Source: Escherichia albertii NBRC 107761 = DSM 17582 | GTDB taxonomy: Bacteria > Pseudomonadota > Gammaproteobacteria > Enterobacterales > Enterobacteriaceae | DNA: 64,000 nt | Assembly: GCF_000759775.1 (NCBI RefSeq) | Contig: NZ_BBMY01000006.1 | Coordinates: 1 to 64,000 of the forward strand | Direction: 5' to 3' | In this document: one piece after another, positions 1-10,263 of the stretch | Layout of the letters: every line of letters begins with the position of its first letter | How positions within the stretch are numbered: position 1 is the stretch's first letter | Program-made: the position numbers and the translations under genes | The notes under the pieces: generated by a model | Databases searched by the model: none | Told to the model about the DNA's origin: nothing | What the model saw: the letters and a program-made list of their open reading frames with translations, nothing else

Positions 1-1
1 C

Positions 2-961
2 CCTTTTTCGGGTTACCTGACGCATCGCTTAACGGGCGAATTTAAGGACAATATCGCCAACTATTTTGGTCAGTGGCCGGTGGATTATAAGACCTGGGCA
101 TGGAGTGAAGATGCTGCGGTAATGGAGAAGTTTAATATTCCCCGCCAGATGCTTTTTGATGTGCAAATGCCGGGTACCGTTCTTGGGCATATCACACCAC
201 AAGCCGCGCTGGCGACACATTTCCCGGCTGGGCTGCCGGTTGTTTGTACCACCAGCGATAAACCCGTAGAGGCACTGGGAGCTGGGTTACTGGATGATGA
301 AACGGCAGTAATTTCTCTTGGCACCTACATCGCGTTGATGATGAACGGTAAAGCACTGGATCTTTCGCCGGAAGATTTGCTCAACAAAAAAGCCTCTTGC
401 GTGCCGCCCGGCTGTAATGGGCTGATGACGGTGCTGGACTGGCTGACCAATCCGTGGGAACCGTATAAACGCGGGATTATGATCGGTTTTGATTCCAGCA
501 TGGATTACGCTTGGATTTATCGTTCGATTCTGGAAAGCGTGGCGCTGACGCTGAAGAATAATTACGACAATATGTGTAATGAAATGAATCACTTTGCGAA
601 GCATGTAATCATTACTGGCGGCGGTTCGAACAGCGATCTGTTTATGCAGATTTTTGCCGATGTGTTCAACCTTCCGGCACGACGTAACGCCATTAACGGC
701 TGTGCAAGCCTGGGAGCGGCGATCAATACGACGGTAGGACTGGGGTTATACCCAGATTACGCAACGGCTGTCGACAAAATGGTTCGCGTGAAAGATGTCT
801 TTATGCCTGTTGAGAGCAATGCCAAACGCTACGACGCAATGAATAAGGGCATTTTCAAAGACCTAACCAAACACACCGATGTGATTCTGAAAAAATCGTA
901 TGAAGTGATGCATGGTGAGTTAGGGAATGCAGATTCAATCCAGAGCTGGTCGAATGCCTAA
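2..961 (+). CDS. ygcE: FGGY-family carbohydrate kinase, C-terminal part (YgcE)
   Basis: The reading frame is open from base 2, well before the first Met at 80, so this is the 3' part of a gene cut by the window edge; about 319 residues are present. It looks like the C-terminal half of a FGGY sugar kinase, which phosphorylates a sugar with ATP in the cytoplasm. A stretch reading ISLGTYIALMM and the later IITGGGSNSDLFMQIFADVF match the ATP-binding subdomain of the family, including the GGGS motif and the conserved Ala/Gly-rich helix (GCASLGAAI). The substrate is unknown to me. Position next to a type I-E CRISPR array and queE matches ygcE of E. coli, which supports the name. The N-terminal sugar-binding domain cannot be inspected. 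Confidence 0.85.
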   Translation, partial: PFSGYLTHRLTGEFKDNIANYFGQWPVDYKTWAWSEDAAVMEKFNIPRQMLFDVQMPGTVLGHITPQAALATHFPAGLPVVCTTSDKPVEALGAGLLDDETAVISLGTYIALMMNGKALDLSPEDLLNKKASCVPPGCNGLMTVLDWLTNPWEPYKRGIMIGFDSSMDYAWIYRSILESVALTLKNNYDNMCNEMNHFAKHVIITGGGSNSDLFMQIFADVFNLPARRNAINGCASLGAAINTTVGLGLYPDYATAVDKMVRVKDVFMPVESNAKRYDAMNKGIFKDLTKHTDVILKKSYEVMHGELGNADSIQSWSNA

Positions 962-1006
962 ATGAGGAAAACCGGGCGGGAAACTGCCCGGCCTGAACAT
1001 ACCTAA

Positions 1007-1156
1007 ATGGTTATCCCCGCTGACGCGGAGAACCCAATGATGCCAGCAGCGGCGGAAAATCTGACAGCGGTTTATCCCCGCTAACGCGGGGCCCCCCCCG
1101 CCCGGCTCACTCTCTCCGGTCAATATCCGGTTTATCCCCGCTAACGCGGGGAACCC
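1007..1156 (-). CRISPR. Short type I-E CRISPR array, three 29-bp repeats, two spacers
   Basis: Three repeats lie at 1007-1035, 1068-1096 and 1128-1156, with spacers of 32 bp (1036-1067) and 31 bp (1097-1127). Read on the minus strand the repeat resembles the E. coli type I-E repeat (core CCCCGCG..AGCGGGGATAA). The copy at 1128-1156 is the best; the copy at 1007-1035 is degenerate (GGAG for GGGG, ATGG for CGGT), as expected for a leader-distal terminal repeat. Orientation puts the leader on the right, in the AT-rich 1157-1490 stretch. No cas gene is visible in the window. Position between ygcE and queE matches the small secondary array of E. coli often called CRISPR2.2 or 2.3. Confidence 0.88.
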
Positions 1157-1494
1157 TCTAAACATAACCTATTATTAATTAATGATTTTTTAAGCCAGTC
1201 ACAATCTACCAACTTTACAGGATCACACAAACAACACATCCATTATGTTAAAGAGCACTTAATCCATTGAGTGAAAAGTTAAATATTTAAAGTGATTCTA
1301 TACAAACTAAAATCCACCAAACTCTACCGCAATAATTTTCACTCCAACGAAAAATTAACGCCACAGAATTTGTAGAGAATGGCAATGATTAGTCCAGGAT
1401 AGGCAAAATGGAGGAATTTCAGAGGCGACAAAGAATATAAATGAGTGGAAGTTTTTACAGGTTCCACCCATTTATAACGCTTATAAATGTTTAA
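1157..1494. other. AT-rich gap: probable CRISPR leader plus queE 3' flank
   Basis: This 338-bp stretch has no convincing gene. It is strongly AT-rich immediately beside the best-preserved repeat, as type I-E leaders are, so its left part is probably the leader and promoter of the array reading leftwards. A hairpin-like stretch near 1450-1490 (TTATAACGCTTATAAA) lies just downstream of the queE stop. I see no clean rho-independent terminator. Confidence 0.5.
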
Positions 1495-2166
1495 TCAGGC
1501 AATATTTAAATATTTATGTGTTTGCATCGACAAACGCCAGTTACGCGCAATGCAGGTTTCAATGCACAAACGTGTGGCATCATCCTTTTGGCTAATCGGC
1601 TGCAGTGCAATGACTCGTGGTTTATCATCGGTCAGCGTTGCCAATAGCTCATCCAGCGCTTCGATGTCACGAACACGCCCAACAGGATGTTTAATTTCGT
1701 TAGCGCGCTCCAGTGCCTGCGATAAGACTTCATAGCCGCCGCGCATGTTCAGTTTTGGCGAAACAGTAACCCAGGTATTCGGTGTGCAACGTACTTCGTG
1801 AGTGCCGCTGGTTTCTATCTGACAGCTAAAACCGTTTTTTTCAAGCAAATCCGTCAGAGGCAGTAAATCATGAATGCAGGGTTCACCACCGGTAATCACC
1901 ACGTGACGTGCGGTGTATCCCTGACGACCAATGACTGCCAGCAAATCTTCACTGCTCGCCGCCCCCCACTTATCACTCTCTTTCGTTTTCGCCAGAATAC
2001 TGAAAAGAGAAACTTCCCGATCCTCAAGCTTTTCCCACGTGTGTTTGGTATCACACCAGGCACAGCCGACCGGGCATCCCTGTAAACGAATAAAAATGGC
2101 GGGGACGCCGGTAAAGTAACCCTCACCTTGCAGGGTCTGGAACATCTCGTTAATCGGGTACTGCAT
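1495..2166 (-). CDS. queE: 7-carboxy-7-deazaguanine synthase QueE (radical SAM)
   Basis: QueE converts 6-carboxytetrahydropterin to 7-carboxy-7-deazaguanine, a step in preQ0 and queuosine synthesis in the cytoplasm. The 223-residue protein has the radical-SAM cluster as CPVGCAWC (CX3CX2C) near residue 31, followed by DTKHTWE and the GGEP motif (VVITGGEPCIHD) near residue 95 that contacts SAM. Length equals the E. coli protein. The start MQYPINEMFQTLQGEG is the family-typical N-terminus. The gene is monocistronic here, with a 171-bp gap upstream. QueF, a later step of the same pathway, is encoded at 19574 in this window, but not in the same operon. In E. coli QueE has also been linked to filamentation under stress. 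Confidence 0.96.
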   Translation of the reverse strand: MQYPINEMFQTLQGEGYFTGVPAIFIRLQGCPVGCAWCDTKHTWEKLEDREVSLFSILAKTKESDKWGAASSEDLLAVIGRQGYTARHVVITGGEPCIHDLLPLTDLLEKNGFSCQIETSGTHEVRCTPNTWVTVSPKLNMRGGYEVLSQALERANEIKHPVGRVRDIEALDELLATLTDDKPRVIALQPISQKDDATRLCIETCIARNWRLSMQTHKYLNIA

Positions 2167-2337
2167 AGCATTCTCTGTAAAGTGGATAATTGTTAATTAT
2201 TGCAGATCCTGCCAAAACAATCATGTCTTATTAACATTCTGTTACATGCAGCTTTAAGGTAAAAAGCGGCTCAGATCATAAAGAATAAAATGAAGCGGCG
2301 TATTATGTCTTGAGGAATTAAAAAAAGGGATTTATAT

Positions 2338-2934
2338 ATGTTCAAAATATTCATTATATTTATTTTCAATTTATCAGGTTGCGGTTATAACGATATTCAG
2401 ACCTATGATGAGCAAGTCAATGCATCCTGGTCAGAAGTATTAAATCAATATCAGCGTCGCGCCGATCTTATTCCCAATCTTGTCGCCAGTATTAAAGGTT
2501 ATTCCAGCCATGAAAAAGAAGTACTGGAAGCCGTAACATTGGCGCGTAGTCAGGCTAACCGCGCCAGTAATGACTTACAACTGGCCCCAGGGGATGAGCA
2601 AAAACTACAAGCCTGGCAACAAGCTCAGGCGCAGGTATCCCGTACTCTCGGTCAGTTAACGATTATTAGTGAGCGTTATCCTGAATTAAAGGCCCAGGAA
2701 CTCTATCAGAATTTAATGGTACAACTCGAAGGAAGTGAAAATCGAATAGCTGTCGCACGAGGAAGATATATTAAAGCCATTGAGCAATATAATGTCACGA
2801 TCCGCAAATTTCCCGCTGTATTAACTGCAAAAGTAATGGATTATACACCAAAGAAAAATTATTTACCGGATGATGTCGCCGCTGTTAGCAAAGCGCCGAC
2901 AATTGATTTTAGCCAGAGTGCTAATGCTCATTAA
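2338..2934 (+). CDS. LemA-family lipoprotein
   Basis: A 198-residue LemA-family protein. The N-terminus is a short hydrophobic segment (FKIFIIFIF) followed by a lipobox LSGC with Cys15, so it is probably exported and lipid-anchored. Mature sequence has the family hallmark W..V..QYQRRADLIPNLV near residues 30-50 and is otherwise helical and Gln/Ala-rich (coiled-coil LemA fold). The function of LemA proteins is not established; they are often encoded beside TPM-domain proteins, as here, where three TPM genes follow after only 13 bp. A purine-rich AAGGGA lies 7 bases before the ATG. The gene and its upstream gap look more AT-rich than the flanking housekeeping genes. I do not recall it between queE and eno in K-12. 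Confidence 0.85.
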   Translation: MFKIFIIFIFNLSGCGYNDIQTYDEQVNASWSEVLNQYQRRADLIPNLVASIKGYSSHEKEVLEAVTLARSQANRASNDLQLAPGDEQKLQAWQQAQAQVSRTLGQLTIISERYPELKAQELYQNLMVQLEGSENRIAVARGRYIKAIEQYNVTIRKFPAVLTAKVMDYTPKKNYLPDDVAAVSKAPTIDFSQSANAH

Positions 2935-2947
2935 ATGAGGAAGCCCT

Positions 2948-3829
2948 ATGCGTATTTTTATTTTTCTTCTGGCTTTCTTCTGTTCATCTGCGTTTGCCAC
3001 GCAAACTCCAGTACCTGAATTACCCAGGTATGTGAATGACTTAACCGACACATTGACGAACAGTGAAGTAAATGCCCTGGCGCAGGAAAAGCAGCCGCAG
3101 GTGGTTGTGTTAGTGGTTGAAACGACGGGCGACGAAACTATAGAGCAGTATGCAACGCGGGTATTCGATAGCTGGAAACCGGGTGATAAAAACCGCGATG
3201 ATGGCGTTCTGCTGTTAGTTGCCTGGCAGGATCATTCTGTGCGTATTGAAATCGGCTACGGACTGGAAGGCGTTATTACAGATGCACAGTCCGGGCAAAT
3301 TATTCGTAAAAGCATCATTCCAGCATTTAAAAACGGCGACCTGGCTGGCGGCTTGCAAAAGGGAATAAGCGATATTGAAAGTCGTCTGGCGGGGAATAAT
3401 TTAGCAACGATAACACCGGCCGATCACCCTTTGCCCTTTAGCGGTTGGTGGGCTTTATTAGTCTGGGCGATAGTACTGACGTTTATTGCTGCCAGAGGAT
3501 ATGTCAAAACGCTGGGACTGATTTGCTTCGTAGCTATTGTTCTGGCCTTTGTTTTACCTGTAGCAGGCTTCAGCGGAAGTTGGGGAGTGCTCATAACATT
3601 GCTCTGCTTTGCTACGCCATTCCTGGCTGTCGCTATCGCTTTTACCCCCTTCGGCAAAAAGGTTCGGGATTCGATGCGTAATGCCAACCAGCCATCACGC
3701 GAGGGAAGAAGCCGTTCATCCTCCTGGCATTCGTCGTCATCATCTTCCTCGTCATCCTCCTTTGACAATGATCATTTCAGTGGCGGCGGCGGTTCATCAG
3801 GTGGCGGCGGCGCATCAGGGCGCTGGTAA
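2948..3829 (+). CDS. TPM-domain membrane protein, first of three tandem paralogues
   Basis: A 293-residue protein with a signal peptide (MRIFIFLLAFFCSSAFA), then a TPM domain (about residues 20-150) with the core IEQYATRVFDSWKPGD, DDGVLLLVA, and IEIGYGLEGVITD. Three hydrophobic segments follow (about 165-235), and the C-terminus is a long Ser-rich run then SGGGGSSGGGGASGRW. TPM proteins are proposed extracytoplasmic phosphatases or chaperone-like factors; some members bind metal. The domain would face the periplasm. It starts 13 bp after the lemA-like gene and precedes a paralogue by 14 bp, so the cluster is probably one operon. It is closest in sequence to the third copy at 4989. Specific function is unknown. 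Confidence 0.85.
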   Translation: MRIFIFLLAFFCSSAFATQTPVPELPRYVNDLTDTLTNSEVNALAQEKQPQVVVLVVETTGDETIEQYATRVFDSWKPGDKNRDDGVLLLVAWQDHSVRIEIGYGLEGVITDAQSGQIIRKSIIPAFKNGDLAGGLQKGISDIESRLAGNNLATITPADHPLPFSGWWALLVWAIVLTFIAARGYVKTLGLICFVAIVLAFVLPVAGFSGSWGVLITLLCFATPFLAVAIAFTPFGKKVRDSMRNANQPSREGRSRSSSWHSSSSSSSSSSFDNDHFSGGGGSSGGGGASGRW

Positions 3830-3843
3830 CAAAAGGAATTGAA

Positions 3844-4980
3844 ATGCGTATTTTTCTCTTACTTCTGATGCTATGCGGTTTTCCCGTATCCGCTGAACAA
3901 ACATCTTCTGTAACCGACTTAACCGGGATGTTAACGACAGAAGAACAAACCGTCTTAACTCAACAATTACAGACACTTGAGCAACAAAATCACGTCCAGG
4001 TTGCTGTTTTGGTAACGCCAACCACTGAAGGTAAAAGCATTAAACTGGCGGCCTCCCAGGCGTACGGGTTATATCACTGGAAACCTACCGAAGGGCAAAG
4101 ATATGGAGAAGGTATCTTAGTCATGGTTATGTGGCCGAAGCGACAGGTAGCATTAAAGATGGGCCCTGGCCTTGAAGAGATACTGCCACCGGAGCAAGCC
4201 GCGCAAATTATTCGCTACCGAATGCAATCGGAGTTTGAAAAAAACAATCTCTTCGCCGGGTTAACGCGTGGAATTGAAGGCATTGTCCTGTTTACGCATA
4301 CCAAAGCCAGTCTCAGCCCACTGGATGCTCTGGCAAATCATCTGTTTGCTAATCCGCAACGCTCGCTGCCGTGTCTTGCCTGGACATTGCTGATGATCGT
4401 TGCCATCGTTGTCCTCTGGCGATTTACCCGCCGTCCAGGGCCTGGCATATGGATGATATCGATGATTACTCCCATGGTCTGGTTTTTCTTCTTTCAGGAC
4501 GATGTCATCATTCGGCGGGTATCGATCGTTTGTTTCAGTTTATTTTTCGCCGCAATCTGCTGGCAGCGTCTCACGGTAATTTTTCATATGTGTCGCGCAT
4601 TTCCTATGACGCAGGCACCCAAAAATAAAAACACTAAAATGAAGCCCCCCCAGCAGATTCCTGAATCAGGACGAAATTCATTGCTTGTCGTGCTGCTGAT
4701 AATTGTTGCGGGATGGAGTCTGGTATTCGCCAGTAATAAAGATATTGCATTAATATCAACAATTATTGGGCTAATTGATTATTTTATCGGCCCAATCACC
4801 GTTGCTGGCATCGTTCTGCTGATCATTATGTCCATATTTACCGGCAATCTTAAACTGGAATCAGGACATAAAAGCAACAGGAAAATGGGGAGTCGTAATG
4901 CTCATTCTCGCTCTTCGTCGGGAAATTCTTTCCGCGGCGGTGGCGGTTCTTCAGGAGGCGGCGGCGCGTCCGGCCGTTAG
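3844..4980 (+). CDS. Divergent TPM-domain membrane protein, second paralogue
   Basis: A 378-residue paralogue with signal peptide MRIFLLLLMLCGFPVSA. The TPM region (about residues 25-155) is recognisable but eroded: the YGLEG of its sisters is PGLEE, FDSWK is YHWK, and DDGVLLL is GEGILVM. It has more hydrophobic segments than its sisters, at about residues 180-195, 198-212, 218-238, 280-298 and 315-335, and a longer membrane region overall. The tail again ends GGGGSSGGGGASGR. AAGGAATTGAA directly precedes the ATG, which is a good ribosome site. The stop TAG touches the next gene. It may have a role different from the flanking copies, such as a partner subunit; this is inference. Confidence 0.8.
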   Translation: MRIFLLLLMLCGFPVSAEQTSSVTDLTGMLTTEEQTVLTQQLQTLEQQNHVQVAVLVTPTTEGKSIKLAASQAYGLYHWKPTEGQRYGEGILVMVMWPKRQVALKMGPGLEEILPPEQAAQIIRYRMQSEFEKNNLFAGLTRGIEGIVLFTHTKASLSPLDALANHLFANPQRSLPCLAWTLLMIVAIVVLWRFTRRPGPGIWMISMITPMVWFFFFQDDVIIRRVSIVCFSLFFAAICWQRLTVIFHMCRAFPMTQAPKNKNTKMKPPQQIPESGRNSLLVVLLIIVAGWSLVFASNKDIALISTIIGLIDYFIGPITVAGIVLLIIMSIFTGNLKLESGHKSNRKMGSRNAHSRSSSGNSFRGGGGSSGGGGASGR

Positions 4981-4988
4981 TGATCGTT

Positions 4989-5900
4989 ATGCGTTTAATC
5001 CTTTTTCTCCTCACTTTGTGGTGCTTTCCGGTGGTTGCCCAGCAAATGGCTGTACCGGAGTTGCGCCAACAGGTGACCGATATTACCGGTACATTAAACA
5101 CGTCTGAACAGCAATCACTGACACAACAGCTGCAGGATATTACACATAAAACACAGGCACAGGTCGCCGTATTAATAGTGCCGTCCACCGGTGACGATAC
5201 CATTGAACAATATGCAACACGCGTTTTTGATAGCTGGAAACTGGGAGATAAGCAGCGAAACGATGGTATTTTACTTCTGGTTGCCAGGGAAGATCATACT
5301 GTTCGTATAGAAGTGGGCTATGGGCTGGAAGGGGTGGTTACTGACCTGCGAGCAGCGAAGATTATCAATGATATATTGATCCCTGCCTTCAAAAGCGATA
5401 ACCTTATGGGTGGATTAACACTGGCAAGCGAAAATATTGGCGCACTTCTGTTGAATGGTGAATTGCCAGAAGATAGAGGAAATTATTACCGTATTAATCC
5501 CCCTATTCCATTATCGCTTGCTGTAATTCTTTTGCTGGCAGTACTTTCATACTTTATTGTTTTTACCGATCCATCGAATCTACTATGGATAGCACTCACT
5601 GGCGCAATTTACGGGATGGTATTCCTCTATGTTGCCGAACCTGGACCATGGACCTCTTTAATCGTTGCTTGCGGTATGTTAACGCCTTTCGCGATCATAG
5701 CGTTGCTTAACTTTTGGCTCATCGTTAATAAAAAACTACGCGCCAAATACAAGAAACTCGGTAAAGAAAGAGCTTCAAGAAAAAGTTCTTCTTCATCCTC
5801 TTCCGGTGGAGGCTCAAGTGGTGGTGGGTTTAGCGGCGGAGGTGGATTTAGCGGCGGTGGCGGTTCTTCAGGAGGCGGCGGCGCGTCCGGTCGCTGGTAA
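4989..5900 (+). CDS. ygcG: TPM-domain membrane protein, third paralogue (YgcG-like)
   Basis: The frame is open from a GTG at 4980, but I prefer the ATG at 4989 because it gives MRLILFLLTLWCFPVVA, a signal peptide parallel to the MRI- starts of both upstream paralogues. The TPM domain (about residues 20-150) is intact: IEQYATRVFDSWKLGD, NDGILLLVA, IEVGYGLEGVVTD. Two or three membrane segments follow (about 170-245), then a basic stretch and a Ser/Gly tail ending SGGGGSSGGGGASGRW. It sits next to eno, where K-12 has ygcG, hence the symbol; which of the three is the true orthologue is uncertain. A bidirectional terminator separates it from eno. Function unproven; probably an envelope protein exposing the TPM domain to the periplasm. 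Confidence 0.82.
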   Translation: MRLILFLLTLWCFPVVAQQMAVPELRQQVTDITGTLNTSEQQSLTQQLQDITHKTQAQVAVLIVPSTGDDTIEQYATRVFDSWKLGDKQRNDGILLLVAREDHTVRIEVGYGLEGVVTDLRAAKIINDILIPAFKSDNLMGGLTLASENIGALLLNGELPEDRGNYYRINPPIPLSLAVILLLAVLSYFIVFTDPSNLLWIALTGAIYGMVFLYVAEPGPWTSLIVACGMLTPFAIIALLNFWLIVNKKLRAKYKKLGKERASRKSSSSSSSGGGSSGGGFSGGGGFSGGGGSSGGGGASGRW

Positions 5901-5910
5901 CTCAGCCATA

Positions 5911-5940
5911 AAAAATGCCAGCCCGAAGGCTGGCATTTTT
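5911..5940. terminator. Bidirectional rho-independent terminator between ygcG and eno
   Basis: A perfect stem TGCCAGCC / GGCTGGCA with a 4-base loop is flanked by five A on the left and five T on the right, so it can end both the rightward TPM operon and the leftward eno transcript. The two genes converge here. Confidence 0.93.
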
Positions 5941-5959
5941 AAATCAGATAAAGTCAGAC

Positions 5960-7273
<1,314 letters not shown>

Positions 7274-7303
7274 TCACTAGTTAAACTGAAACTCCAGACA
7301 AAC

Positions 7304-7326
7304 AACGCGTACCCTGGGTACGCGTT
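7304..7326 (-). promoter_or_regulatory. Long perfect hairpin in the pyrG-eno intergenic region
   Basis: Arms AACGCGTACCC and GGGTACGCGTT (11 bp) are separated by one base, and the helix would open into a small loop. It is not followed by a U run in the leftward transcript, so it looks like an mRNA-stability or processing element rather than a terminator. It lies 19 bp after pyrG and 45 bp before the eno start. Confidence 0.6.
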
Positions 7327-7345
7327 GCCGTTCTAACTTTTTTAC

Positions 7346-8998
<1,653 letters not shown>

Positions 8999-9118
8999 TT
9001 AGGTTGAAAAGACGATGGAATAACCAGGACGGGAAAGCAGTATACCCGAACATGACCTGTGCCACAAACTTTCATTATCCCTCCTCTTCGCCAGCGCACG
9101 ATTGAAATCAGGAGTGAG

Positions 9119-9145
9119 AAAATAGCCCCTTTGGGGTAAATGTTT
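9119..9145 (-). terminator. Possible weak terminator after mazG
   Basis: In the leftward sense a TACCCC-AAA-GGGGCTA hairpin is followed by a short TTTTC run. It lies between mazG and pyrG. The stem is only about five pairs. A second palindrome, TGTCATTT-AAA-AAATGACA (9167-9185), lies closer to the mazG stop. Confidence 0.45.
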
Positions 9146-9210
9146 TTGACGCAAATCAAGCGCTTGTCATTTAAAAAATGACACAAAAGGCGCTTGACCG
9201 CGTAAATCCC

Positions 9211-10002
9211 TTAGAGATCAATTTCCTGCCGTTTTACCTGTTGCCAGACTTCTTCCATTGTTTCGAGATCAACACCTGTCATTTCCAGTCCACGCGCGGC
9301 AACAATACGCTCCACTTCGCGAAAACGGCGCTCGAATTTCTCATTGGCTTTTTGCAATGCGATTTCCGCTTTTGTCCCTAAATGGCGGGCCAGATTGACC
9401 GTCGCAAACAGCAGGTCACCCATTTCCTCCTCCAGTTTAGCCTGGTCTACAACAGCCTGCCGGGCCTCGTACATTACCTCGTCAATCTCTTCGTAGACTT
9501 TATCGACCACCGGGCCTAACGTCGTCCAGTCGAAGCCAACGTTGGCGCAACGTTTCTGGATTTTTTGCGCCCGCATTAAAGCAGGGAGACTGCGGGGAAT
9601 ATCATCCAGCGCCGAATGCTGCGCTTTCTGCGCGCGCTCTTCGGTTTTGATTTGCTCCCAACGGGTGAGAACTTCGCGGCTGCTCCCGGCAGAACCGTCA
9701 GCAAAAACATGCGGATGGCGACGTTCTAATTTATCGCTAATTGCAGCGCAAATATCATTAAAGTCAAAGCGACCTTCTTCCTGGGCCATTTGTGCATAAA
9801 ACACGACCTGAAACAGCAGATCGCCGAGTTCACCGCGCAGATCGTCAAAATCTTCACGGGCGATGGCATCCAGCACTTCGTAGGTTTCTTCAAGGGTGTA
9901 AGGCGCAATAGAAGAAAATGTCTGCTCTTTATCCCACGGGCAACCACTTTCCGGGTCACGAAGACGCTGCATAATAGTGAGCAAACGGTCAATTTGATTC
10001 AT
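9211..10002 (-). CDS. mazG: Nucleoside triphosphate pyrophosphohydrolase MazG
   Basis: MazG hydrolyses NTPs and dNTPs to NMPs and pyrophosphate, and in E. coli is reported to lower ppGpp when expressed together with mazEF. The 263-residue protein has two MazG domains, with metal-binding acidic motifs EETYEVLDAI and LRGELGDLLFQVV in the first (about residues 30-80) and EEIDEVMYEA and EEMGDLLFATV in the second (about 170-205). Length is standard. In K-12 it is the third gene after mazE and mazF, but here those are absent and a BIME fills the 261-bp gap to relA. It may therefore depend on a different promoter or on read-through from relA. Confidence 0.97.
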   Translation of the reverse strand: MNQIDRLLTIMQRLRDPESGCPWDKEQTFSSIAPYTLEETYEVLDAIAREDFDDLRGELGDLLFQVVFYAQMAQEEGRFDFNDICAAISDKLERRHPHVFADGSAGSSREVLTRWEQIKTEERAQKAQHSALDDIPRSLPALMRAQKIQKRCANVGFDWTTLGPVVDKVYEEIDEVMYEARQAVVDQAKLEEEMGDLLFATVNLARHLGTKAEIALQKANEKFERRFREVERIVAARGLEMTGVDLETMEEVWQQVKRQEIDL

Positions 10003-10109
10003 TGGTATGTCCTGAAAATTGCGGGTCTGTCAGGTGAAAGCCTGTGACCAGAACAGAAGTGAGTTGTAATTCCTTTTAAACAGATTATTGACAAAGTGCG
10101 CTTTGTTCA

Positions 10110-10210
10110 TGCTGGATGCGGCGTGAACGCCTTATCCGGCCTACAAAATCTCGCAAATTCAAAATATTGCGAGAAACATGTAGGCCTGATAAGCGCAGCG
10201 CATCAGGCAA
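10110..10210. repeat. BIME (paired REP elements) between mazG and relA
   Basis: Two REP-type units in opposite orientation: GGATGCGGCGTGAACGCC with TTATCCGGCCTACA (10110-10144), and GTAGGCCTGATAAGCG with CAGCGCATCAGGCA (10179-10209), separated by an AT-rich spacer with its own small inverted repeat (TCGCAA..TTGCGA). It occupies the place where K-12 carries mazEF. Confidence 0.88.
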
Positions 10211-10263
10211 TTTTGCGTTTGCCATCTGTCTCAATCTACTTGTAGACACGAACAAATTTAAAA

